DNA of 8,383 nt from the NCBI GenBank assembly GCA_937942965.1, contig CALDGN010000020.1:1-8383 (forward strand). Reading direction: 5' to 3'. The notes below the pieces were generated by a model. It saw nothing but the letters and a program-made list of their open reading frames with translations. It did no database searches and was not told the DNA's origin. This DNA is from an uncultured Acidimicrobiales bacterium. GTDB lineage: Bacteria; Actinomycetota; Acidimicrobiia; Acidimicrobiales; UBA10347. This document shows, in pieces, positions 1 through 5,237 of the stretch (position 1 is the stretch's first letter; each line of letters starts with the position of its first letter). The translations under genes and the position numbers were made by a program.

Positions 1-9
1 GCGACCGCG

Positions 10-381
10 ATGACCACAGATCCAACTGACACAGGCGTGGATCCGACGGATCCCTTTGACCGCCAGGCACTCATCGACACGTTTGGCCCTGAGCCGGACT
101 CGATGCTCGATGTCCTCGTACCGATCTTCCTCGGCGACGCCGCCGAACAACTCACGGGCATGCGTGACGGCCTCGACGTCTCTGACGTCGAGGCCACGCG
201 CGCAGCGGCCCATTCGCTCAAGGGAGCGGCGGCGAGCATGGCACTGCCGGGCATCTCTGCTGCGTGTCTTGCCGTCGAAGAGGCCGCCAAGGCCAACCAG
301 TGGTCCGAGGCGGTTGGGCTGGTCGACGAGGTGCAACGCCAGGTCGACGAGCTCGCTGCGTTCCGTCAGGTCGCCCCGTAA
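10..381 (+). CDS. Hpt (histidine phosphotransfer) domain protein
   Basis: Predicted histidine-containing phosphotransfer protein of 123 residues. Such proteins relay a phosphoryl group between the receiver domains of hybrid kinases and response regulators in the cytoplasm. The signature is AAHSLKGAAASMAL at about residues 66-79, with the phospho-accepting histidine at His68, followed by helices rich in Ala, Glu and Val as expected for the four-helix bundle (about residues 17-118). The first 15 or so residues are Asp/Thr/Pro-rich and probably disordered. The ATG at 10 gives a normal single-domain length. The three codons visible upstream are also open, so this could instead be the C-terminal end of a larger hybrid kinase cut by the window edge. 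No upstream promoter can be judged. Its 3' end overlaps the convergent cysteine-rich gene by 16 bp. The family call is firm, but the partner proteins are not visible. Confidence 0.88.
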   Translation: MTTDPTDTGVDPTDPFDRQALIDTFGPEPDSMLDVLVPIFLGDAAEQLTGMRDGLDVSDVEATRAAAHSLKGAAASMALPGISAACLAVEEAAKANQWSEAVGLVDEVQRQVDELAAFRQVAP

Positions 382-1058
382 CGACGGCTGAGTTCGACGG
401 CGACTTCGGGTCCAGCGATCGCACGCAGCTCTGCGTGTAGCGAATCCGCGACCGGACGATCGCCCACATAGGCGGTTGCCAAGCCATCGGCTGGCTCGCG
501 TTCCGGGCAGCACCAGCCCATGTCCTCGGCGCCGCCATCCCAGTCGTCGCGGGTCCATGGCCGCAACCGGCGGGTCCCGTCGTCGAGGTCGTCCACGACG
601 AGCGGTGCTTGCCAACAGATTGTCGGCTTGTACTCGATCGGGTTGATGTCGTCGGCGAGTGCAGCGAGGTGTAGGGCGCAGCCTTCGCCGCCGGCGAAGC
701 CGGGTCGGTTGAGGAAGATGCAGGCACCGTTGACCACTCGGGTGTTGTCGCGTTTCTCGTCGCGGAACACGCCTCCCTCGAGGGCTGCGTCAGCGTGCTC
801 GAAGATCGATTCGTCGATCGACATGCCCAGGCCCGCGATGCGCATGGCTTCGTCTTCGTCGATCATCTGGGCGCCGACCGAGCAACAGCCGAGCTGGGCG
901 TCGGGGTCGGGTTCGCGTTGGATGCCAGCGCAGCCCTGATCCCAGATACAGGTCCAGTTAGATCGCAGGAACGCTTGGTCGACCAGCCAGCGTGTCCCGT
1001 CGACAGGGTCGATGACTTCGTCGAAGCGGTCGGGTTGAGGCTGCGTCGATTCGGTCAT
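366..1058 (-). CDS. Conserved cysteine-rich protein, possibly DUF3109/YkgJ-like metal-binding
   Basis: A 230-residue soluble protein with no signal peptide or membrane segment. It contains nine cysteines in clusters: Cys37 and Cys43 (WTCIWDQGC), Cys58-59 (GCCSVGAQ), Cys113 (NGACIFLNRPG), Cys127 (GEGCALHL), Cys148 (KPTICWQAPL) and Cys183-184 (GWCCPE). Paired GCC motifs, GAC, GC-A-x-H and KPxxCxxxP recall the DUF3109/YkgJ (CxxxCC) families, thought to bind zinc or an iron-sulfur cluster. That link is from memory of the motif layout and is tentative; no reaction can be assigned. The ATG at 1058 is supported by a TACGCT hexamer 6 nt upstream, which suggests a leaderless transcript. The gene is divergent from the YbaK-like gene, with 35 bp between the starts, and its last 16 bp overlap the Hpt gene tail to tail. 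It is certainly coding, judging by length, composition and motif structure; the function is unknown. Confidence 0.8.
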   Translation of the reverse strand: MTESTQPQPDRFDEVIDPVDGTRWLVDQAFLRSNWTCIWDQGCAGIQREPDPDAQLGCCSVGAQMIDEDEAMRIAGLGMSIDESIFEHADAALEGGVFRDEKRDNTRVVNGACIFLNRPGFAGGEGCALHLAALADDINPIEYKPTICWQAPLVVDDLDDGTRRLRPWTRDDWDGGAEDMGWCCPEREPADGLATAYVGDRPVADSLHAELRAIAGPEVAVELSRRYGAT

Positions 1059-1064
1059 TGCCTG

Positions 1065-1070
1065 AGCGTA
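1065..1070 (-). promoter_or_regulatory. -10 hexamer TACGCT for the cysteine-rich gene, leaderless
   Basis: On the minus strand TACGCT fits the actinobacterial -10 consensus TAnnnT. Six bases (caggca) separate it from the ATG at 1058, which places the expected transcription start on the A of the start codon. There is no Shine-Dalgarno sequence and no convincing -35 element. The same spacing recurs at the other independent starts in the window. Confidence 0.55.
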
Positions 1071-1081
1071 GGTCTGTCAGC

Positions 1082-1087
1082 GACACT
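1082..1087 (+). promoter_or_regulatory. Imperfect -10 hexamer GACACT for the YbaK-like gene
   Basis: GACACT keeps the A at position 2 and the T at position 6 of TAnnnT but lacks the first T. Six bases (ggcctc) separate it from the GTG at 1094, the same spacing as the other promoters here. This favours GTG 1094 over the TTG at 1058 as the start. A weak -35 (TTGCCT, 1058-1063) lies 18 bp upstream. This is the weakest member of the set. Confidence 0.35.
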
Positions 1088-1093
1088 GGCCTC

Positions 1094-1585
1094 GTGAGTG
1101 ATCCCGTCATCGAACAACTCGACACCCTTGGCGTCGACTACGAACTCGTCGAGTGCGACCCGGACTTGGCCGACACGGCCGCGTTCTGCGAGGCCTACGG
1201 CTATGCGGCCGAAGACAGCGCCAATGCGATCGTGGTCGTCGGCAAGGCCGACCCGCCGGTGTTCGCAATGTGTCTGGTGCTGGCCGACAGTCGCCTCGAT
1301 GTGAACAAGGTCGTGCGCAAGCGGCTCGGTGTCCGCAAGTGTTCGTTCGCGTCGGCCGACCAAACGATCGAGCTCACGGGGATGATGATCGGTGGTGTCA
1401 CGCCGTTCGGTACGACGACCGAGTTGCCGCTATGGATCGACTCGCGAGTGATGGAACGCGAGCAGCTGATCATCGGCGGTGGCAGCCGGGACCGAAAGCT
1501 GCTGGTGCCGCCGGCGACGTTGGCCGCGCACCCATTTGTCGACGTCGTCGAAGGCCTGGCCAAGACGCTTCCGCCGCCCGAATAG
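1094..1585 (+). CDS. YbaK/EbsC-family aminoacyl-tRNA deacylase-like protein
   Basis: A 163-residue cytoplasmic protein of the YbaK/EbsC/ProX superfamily, whose studied members hydrolyse mischarged tRNAs (for example Cys-tRNAPro or Ala-tRNAPro). Family landmarks are the strand SANAIVVVGK (residues 42-51), LDVNKVVRKRLGVRK, the loop TGMMIGGVTPFG (compare the GG-S-P-G loop of E. coli YbaK), LPLWIDSRVME and GGGSRDRKLLVPP. Length and order match a free-standing YbaK domain. The E. coli catalytic Lys46, in the strand V-Y-K-T-L-L-V, aligns with Asn44 here, so ordinary deacylase activity is doubtful. An in-frame TTG at 1058 would add 12 residues. GTG 1094 is preferred because the added residues are not YbaK-like and a -10-like hexamer lies 6 nt before the GTG. 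The gene is divergent from the cysteine-rich gene and is followed by a 198-bp gene-free region. Confidence 0.85.
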   Translation: MSDPVIEQLDTLGVDYELVECDPDLADTAAFCEAYGYAAEDSANAIVVVGKADPPVFAMCLVLADSRLDVNKVVRKRLGVRKCSFASADQTIELTGMMIGGVTPFGTTTELPLWIDSRVMEREQLIIGGGSRDRKLLVPPATLAAHPFVDVVEGLAKTLPPPE

Positions 1586-1598
1586 ACGTGTCCTGAGC

Positions 1599-1628
1599 CA
1601 AGAGTCCCAGGTTGCAAAGAACCTCTTG
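1599..1628. terminator. Imperfect hairpin shortly after the YbaK-like gene
   Basis: The arms caag (1599-1602) with aggtt (1609-1613) pair with aacct (1620-1624) and cttg (1625-1628) around the loop gcaaag, leaving agtccc bulged on one side. It begins 14 nt after the stop codon. No T tract follows, so it is not a classical Rho-independent terminator. Actinobacterial terminators often lack the T tract, so a role at the transcript end is possible but unproven. Confidence 0.25.
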
Positions 1629-1700
1629 ACGTCGCCCATTTCCGCGGCTGTACTGCGTCCCAGCTGATCGGGCACCGCTCTCACCGGGGGGATGAGAGGT

Positions 1701-1752
1701 CGGTCTGCAGATCTTCCAGACATACAGGGGGAGCTGGAAGATCTGCAGCCCG
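1701..1752. repeat. Near-perfect 19-bp inverted repeat in a convergent intergenic region
   Basis: The arm ctgcagatcttccag (1705-1719) is perfectly complementary to ctggaagatctgcag (1734-1748) across a 14-nt loop. After one T/C mismatch the pairing continues for three more bases (cgg 1701-1703 with ccg 1750-1752), giving 18 of 19 pairs. It lies between the 3' ends of two convergent genes, a common place for a bidirectional transcription stop, but neither flank has a T tract. It could also be a protein-binding palindrome or a copy of a dispersed repeat. The 198-bp stretch 1586-1783 holds no credible gene. Confidence 0.6.
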
Positions 1753-1760
1753 GCAGCTGC

Positions 1761-1778
1761 AAAGACTGGCCCTGCCAG
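1761..1778 (-). terminator. Short hairpin with T-rich tail after the CcdA-like gene
   Basis: Read on the minus strand, ctggc-agg-gccag (1778-1766) is followed directly by tcttt (1765-1761). This is a 5-bp stem with a short T-rich tail, starting 5 nt beyond the stop of the CcdA-like gene. The stem is short, so terminator function is only suggested. A second small hairpin (cagctca / tgagctg, 1780-1786 and 1790-1796) covers the stop codon itself. Confidence 0.3.
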
Positions 1779-1783
1779 CCAGC

Positions 1784-2371
1784 TCAGAATGAGCTGCGTC
1801 GGGCGAGTTCGCCTGCCAAGTCGTCGAAGAGTGTGACGGCGACGAGCGCGCCGACGAGCACCATGATGGCGAGCCCGACCGTGCGTACCTGTGGGTGTTC
1901 GGCGCGTTCGGCCAGCTTGGGTGCGGCGACGTCGAGCGCGGCGAGCACGACCAGCGGCACGAACAATCCGACCATGAATGCGACGGTCGGAAGCAGCTGG
2001 CCCCACGGTCCGCTTCGGGCCGCGTTGAGGATGTCGCCAAGGTGGCGGCCGACGCACGGCACCCAGGTCCACGATGCGATCACGGCGCCGAGCACAGTGA
2101 CCGCCGAGTCAGCTATGGCGTCGTTGCGCTTCCACGCCAGCCAGGCGAGCACAACAAGGAGCACGCCGCTCAGCGAATGCCAGAGCCCCGACGATTCGAG
2201 GTCCCACCAGCCGGCGAAGCGAAGCCAGGCCACGAGCGAGCCGGTAACGATCCAGACCGGCACGAGCAGGTTCCGGCGCCGACCCAGCAAGATGATGCCG
2301 AGCGCGGGGATGAGCAGCACAAGGCTGCATGCGAATCGGATGCTCTCGATGCCTTCGGCGAAGGTGCCCAT
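1784..2371 (-). CDS. CcdA/DsbD-like six-helix membrane protein
   Basis: A 195-residue integral membrane protein with about six hydrophobic helices (near residues 10-30, 35-56, 64-80, 86-108, 121-145 and 160-187). The segment WTWVPCVGRHLGDIL (residues 101-115) resembles the fourth-helix motif of CcdA/DsbD transporters, in which a Pro-Cys pair carries one redox-active cysteine. The helix after it also fits. A second cysteine, Cys15, lies in helix 1, where CcdA has its partner cysteine, but the usual Phe-x-Pro-Cys context is missing. The likely role is to pass electrons across the membrane to the extracytoplasmic thioredoxin encoded just upstream, as in DipZ, where both domains form one protein. 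The ATG at 2371 follows the thioredoxin stop by 16 bp, with no separate promoter seen, so the two genes probably form an operon. The family is likely, but the protein is divergent and only two cysteines support it. Confidence 0.7.
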   Translation of the reverse strand: MGTFAEGIESIRFACSLVLLIPALGIILLGRRRNLLVPVWIVTGSLVAWLRFAGWWDLESSGLWHSLSGVLLVVLAWLAWKRNDAIADSAVTVLGAVIASWTWVPCVGRHLGDILNAARSGPWGQLLPTVAFMVGLFVPLVVLAALDVAAPKLAERAEHPQVRTVGLAIMVLVGALVAVTLFDDLAGELARRSSF

Positions 2372-2387
2372 GGGTGTGCGCCGCCGG

Positions 2388-3050
2388 TCAGGTGGCGGGG
2401 CGCGGCTCGGGCGGGTTCTCGATCAGGAAGCGGATCGTTTCTCGCAGCTCTTCGTAGCGACCCTCGCCGATGTGGTCGTAGCGGATGTCGCCGTTCTGGT
2501 CGATCACGTAGGTGCGAGGCCAGTAGTTGGTCGAGCCGGGCTGCCAGGCACGGAAGTTCTTCTTCTCCATGTCGAGGGCCTGCGGCCAGGTGACGTCGAG
2601 ACGATCGAGTGCTTCTTCGATGTTGGCCAGGTCGGCCTCGAAGCTGAACTCGGGGGCGTGCACGCCGAGGATCTCGAAGTTCTCGTCGCCGAACTCTTCG
2701 TAATAGCTCTGGTTGTGCGGGATCCGGGCCTTGCAGTTGAAGCAGCCGAAGGTCCACATCTCGACCAGCAGGACTTGGCCGTTGAAGTCGTCGATCGAGG
2801 TGGCGTCGGTCTGGAGCCAGCCGTCGATATCGACCAGGTCCATCCGCGGGCCATAGTTCTCGGGTTCCTCGATTGGCTCAGGCGTTGCCGTCGGCGCCGG
2901 CTGCTCGGCTGTCTCCGCGTCAGCTGCGGCATTCGGGTCGGCTGCTTCGGTGGCCACCGCTTGCGCGGTTTCGTCGCTGCCGCCGAAGGCAACCCAGCCA
3001 ATCGCGGCAATACCGCCAATGAGGATGATCGTGGCGATGATCCGGCCCAT
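2388..3050 (-). CDS. Membrane-anchored DipZ/TlpA-type thioredoxin
   Basis: A 220-residue extracytoplasmic thiol-disulfide protein. Residues 4-22 form an uncleaved N-terminal anchor. Residues 25-65 are an Ala/Glu/Pro/Thr-rich linker, and residues 70-218 are the thioredoxin fold. The active site is MWTFGCFNCKARIP (CxxC at Cys103 and Cys106), and the cis-proline is Pro178 in NYWPRTYVID. These, together with the later IRYDHIGEGRYEE, match the thioredoxin domain of DipZ proteins (WTYxCINC, YWPxxYLID, HxGEG). The open frame runs upstream to 3185. ATG 3050 was chosen because the anchor helix starts there and TATCGT lies exactly 6 nt before it; the extra 45 residues would be basic, lack any signal and abut the divergent gene. 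It likely keeps exported cysteine proteins correctly reduced or isomerised with the CcdA-like protein downstream. The divergent peptidase gene, with ten cysteines in its mature product, is a possible client. Confidence 0.88.
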   Translation of the reverse strand: MGRIIATIILIGGIAAIGWVAFGGSDETAQAVATEAADPNAAADAETAEQPAPTATPEPIEEPENYGPRMDLVDIDGWLQTDATSIDDFNGQVLLVEMWTFGCFNCKARIPHNQSYYEEFGDENFEILGVHAPEFSFEADLANIEEALDRLDVTWPQALDMEKKNFRAWQPGSTNYWPRTYVIDQNGDIRYDHIGEGRYEELRETIRFLIENPPEPRPAT

Positions 3051-3056
3051 GCGATG

Positions 3057-3062
3057 ACGATA
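3057..3062 (-). promoter_or_regulatory. -10 hexamer TATCGT for the thioredoxin-CcdA operon, leaderless
   Basis: On the minus strand TATCGT fits TAnnnT and is separated from the ATG at 3050 by catcgc (6 nt). Transcription would therefore begin at the start codon. This decides the start at 3050 over the longer frame. No clear -35 element is seen. Confidence 0.55.
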
Positions 3063-3100
3063 CGACAGGCCCGGTGTCGGCGACCGTCGCGCCGACCAGT

Positions 3101-3120
3101 GTTCTTCAGTTCGTAAGAAC
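3101..3120. promoter_or_regulatory. Candidate operator: 6-bp hyphenated inverted repeat
   Basis: gttctt (3101-3106) and aagaac (3115-3120) form an inverted repeat around an 8-nt spacer, in the 135-bp region between the divergent thioredoxin and peptidase genes. It lies about 50-70 bp upstream of the proposed thioredoxin start and 65-85 bp upstream of the peptidase start, so one bound regulator could reach both. Repeats this short also occur by chance. Confidence 0.25.
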
Positions 3121-3173
3121 CATTGCCGCGCCTGGAGAACGGGCGGCGAATCCCGTGGAGGCAGCGATATCGG

Positions 3174-3179
3174 TAGTCT
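3174..3179 (+). promoter_or_regulatory. -10 hexamer TAGTCT for the first lipoprotein peptidase, leaderless
   Basis: TAGTCT fits TAnnnT and is followed by cgacac (6 nt) and the GTG at 3186, which puts the expected transcription start on the start codon. The surrounding 12-mer tcggtagtctcg (3170-3181) differs by one base from the one before the paralogous gene at 7399-7410, so the two paralogues appear to share their promoter core. Confidence 0.6.
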
Positions 3180-3185
3180 CGACAC

Positions 3186-5231
3186 GTGCGGATCGTGTTC
3201 CGGCTCGTCGCCGGTCTTCTTCTGGGCACGCTGGCGGCAACGGCGTGCTCAGCAACTCCCGAGGTCATTGACCGGTCATCAAGCGCGGTCGAGATGGATC
3301 CCGACGCGGCTGGAGGAGTCGACGGTTCAATAGACACCGGCTCATCGACTGATGATGCATCAGGGACTGATGCAACCGACGTAGATGCGTCCGACGCAGA
3401 TGCCGGGTTGGTGCCGGTCGCCGAAGAAGTCGCGTGGTCCCCGTGCGGTGAGCTGACACAGTGCGCCACCGTTGATGTTCCTGTCGATTACGACGACCTG
3501 TCGCTCGGCGAGCTGGGGATCAGCATCAGCGTGCGCCGCTCGACCGATCCAGATGAGCGCATCGGCTACTTGTTCATGAACCCCGGCGGGCCCGGCGTTT
3601 CAGGCGCCGATCTGGTCATCAATGCCGACCTGATCGGCTTCCCCCAGGAGCTGCTCGACTCGTTTGACCTCGTCGGGTTCGATCCCCGCGGTGTCGGCGG
3701 ATCTGAACCGACCTTTGCGTGCGGCGTCGGCGCTGAGCAGCTCGACCTGCTGGCCCAGATCGATGAGTTGCCAGACCAACCCGAAGAGCTCGCGCTCGGA
3801 GCCCAAGCAGCCCAGCTGTGCGTCGACTCGATGGGTCCCGCCGCCGCTCGTCTCGGTTCGCAGTTCGTCGCGCAGGACATGGATCACATCCGCAAAGCGC
3901 TCGGCGCCGATCAGATCTCGTACCTGGGTTTCTCGTACGGAAGTGCGCTCGGGGCTTGGTATGCCACCCTGTTCCCGGACCGGGTGCGAGCAATGGTCGT
4001 CGATGGCGCTCGCAACCCGCTGGCCGACGCGGACTCGCTCGACGAACGGGTCCAGCTCGCCCGTGACCAGATCGGTCCGCTCGAAGCCCAGTTCGAAGCC
4101 GCGCTGGCGTCGTGTGACAGCCCGGTCTGCCCGATCTTCAACGAGGGCGACCCCGAGGGCTTCTGGTACGACACGGCTCCCAAGCTCGACCTGATCGCGC
4201 AGGCTAAGGGTGACAACCCGACGGCGATCTCGTTCGGCATCATCGGCCATCTCTACACCGAGCAGCTGTGGCCGGATCTCCATCAGGCGATCTATGACCT
4301 CAACGTCAACGACGACCCTGGCGGCTTCGTTGCGGCCATCAGCAATGCCGGTCAGGTGGACGGGCCGAGCTTTACCGGACACGTGAACTGCCTCGACCAA
4401 TGGGCGCTGTTTCCCGGCGAAACTCTCGATGACATCGTGTTTGAGGAACAGCTCTATCAGGACCAGGTCGAGTCGATCATCTGGTCCGAGTTCCCGCTAC
4501 TCGGTGCGTCGCGATTGCCCGAGAACGCGAGCGTCTGCCTGCACTTCGAATCGATCGATGCGCCGGCCTTCGACGGGACCTTCGACGGCGGCGACGTTCC
4601 GATCGTGGTGATCGGCAACACGTCTGATCCGATCACCCCATTCGTGCAGTCCGAACAGTTCGCCAACGACGTGCTTGCGAACGCCCGGCTCGTGCGGGTC
4701 GAGCATCCGCAGCACGTCGTGTACCCGGCGAACAGCTGCGTGAACGGCATCGTGCACGCCGCGTTGATCGATCTTGAGCTGCCAGCCGATGACACGCAGT
4801 GCGAGGCCGAGGGCCCGCCTCGGCTTATCGAGCCAGAGATGATTCCGGTCGAGATCGATGGGGGAGCGACCTCGGTGCGTCCGGCGGGCTGGCTGCAGCT
4901 GACGTCGAACATCTTCGCGCAGTCGGCGAACTCGCAGGACCCGATCACGCTCATCTTCCAACCGACGTTCGGTGCTCCCGAGGCCGCCCTCGAGGCATTT
5001 GCCGGTGAGCTCGGCGGCGCGCCGCGTCTCATCAATCGGGTCGAGTATTCGAATGGCACCTGGACGATCCAAGAGATCGTCCTCGAGGTCGATGTGCTGG
5101 TGCTGCGGGCCGCGACGCTCGAAGGCGTCGACGGCATCATCGTGATTGGTCAGTCGGCGCCTGACGACATCGAGAACCTCACCAACCAGGTGATTCTCCC
5201 GGCCGCCGAGGCGTTTCAACCGGCGGGCTGA
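3186..5231 (+). CDS. TAP-type lipoprotein serine peptidase (alpha/beta hydrolase, S33), copy A
   Basis: A 681-residue exported lipoprotein related to Streptomyces tripeptidyl aminopeptidase (Tap, SlpD/SlpE) and mycobacterial CaeA/Hip1. These cleave peptides or proteins at the cell envelope. Residues 1-20 are a signal peptide ending in a lipobox (LAATAC, lipidated Cys21), followed by an Asp/Ser/Thr-rich linker (about 28-77). The catalytic domain (about 80-545) shows the oxyanion-hole segment NPGGPG (132-137), DPRGVGGSEP, nucleophile Ser250 in GFSYGS, Asp481 in GNTSDPITPF and His510 in EHPQHVVYP, so the triad is complete. Ten cysteines (87, 93, 179, 212, 310, 315, 402, 451, 518, 539) all recur in copy B. 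Residues 546-681 form an extra C-terminal region, also shared with B and not part of the standard TAP C-terminal domain. The GTG start is supported by the -10 hexamer 6 nt upstream. It is divergent from the thioredoxin operon and ends 6 bp from copy B. The substrate is unknown. Confidence 0.92.
   Translation: MRIVFRLVAGLLLGTLAATACSATPEVIDRSSSAVEMDPDAAGGVDGSIDTGSSTDDASGTDATDVDASDADAGLVPVAEEVAWSPCGELTQCATVDVPVDYDDLSLGELGISISVRRSTDPDERIGYLFMNPGGPGVSGADLVINADLIGFPQELLDSFDLVGFDPRGVGGSEPTFACGVGAEQLDLLAQIDELPDQPEELALGAQAAQLCVDSMGPAAARLGSQFVAQDMDHIRKALGADQISYLGFSYGSALGAWYATLFPDRVRAMVVDGARNPLADADSLDERVQLARDQIGPLEAQFEAALASCDSPVCPIFNEGDPEGFWYDTAPKLDLIAQAKGDNPTAISFGIIGHLYTEQLWPDLHQAIYDLNVNDDPGGFVAAISNAGQVDGPSFTGHVNCLDQWALFPGETLDDIVFEEQLYQDQVESIIWSEFPLLGASRLPENASVCLHFESIDAPAFDGTFDGGDVPIVVIGNTSDPITPFVQSEQFANDVLANARLVRVEHPQHVVYPANSCVNGIVHAALIDLELPADDTQCEAEGPPRLIEPEMIPVEIDGGATSVRPAGWLQLTSNIFAQSANSQDPITLIFQPTFGAPEAALEAFAGELGGAPRLINRVEYSNGTWTIQEIVLEVDVLVLRAATLEGVDGIIVIGQSAPDDIENLTNQVILPAAEAFQPAG
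4603..4783. repeat. Inverted repeat, left arm (mate at 5710-5890)
   Basis: Inside copy A, positions 4603-4672 match the reverse complement of 5821-5890 at 65 of 70 bases, and 4689-4783 match the reverse complement of 5710-5804 at 85 of 95 (counted by hand). The arms encode the catalytic Asp and His regions of the two paralogues. Most differences are at third codon positions. This is the best-conserved part of a gene-length inverted duplication centred near 5234. Confidence 0.85.
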
Positions 5232-5237
5232 GCAGCC

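Noticed and set aside
1058..1093. TTG start at 1058 for the YbaK-like gene
   Set aside because: The 12 added residues are not YbaK-like, the start would coincide with that of the divergent gene, and the -10-like hexamer at 1082-1087 would lie inside the coding sequence.
1692..3116. Long 474-codon plus-strand open frame opposite the thioredoxin and CcdA-like genes
   Set aside because: Its translation is low-complexity and Arg/Ser/Pro-rich or a mirror of the opposite strand. The minus-strand frames have clear domains and membrane helices. It is a GC-rich shadow frame.
3051..3185. N-terminal extension of the thioredoxin gene to 3185 (45 extra residues)
   Set aside because: The extension is basic and signal-less, would fill the whole divergent promoter region and would place a hydrophobic anchor internally. 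ATG 3050 has the anchor helix directly after it and TATCGT 6 nt before it.
3600..4400. 266-codon minus-strand open frame opposite peptidase A
   Set aside because: It is antisense to the catalytic domain, with no recognisable fold and no promoter. Similar antisense frames appear opposite peptidase B because the two genes are paralogous.
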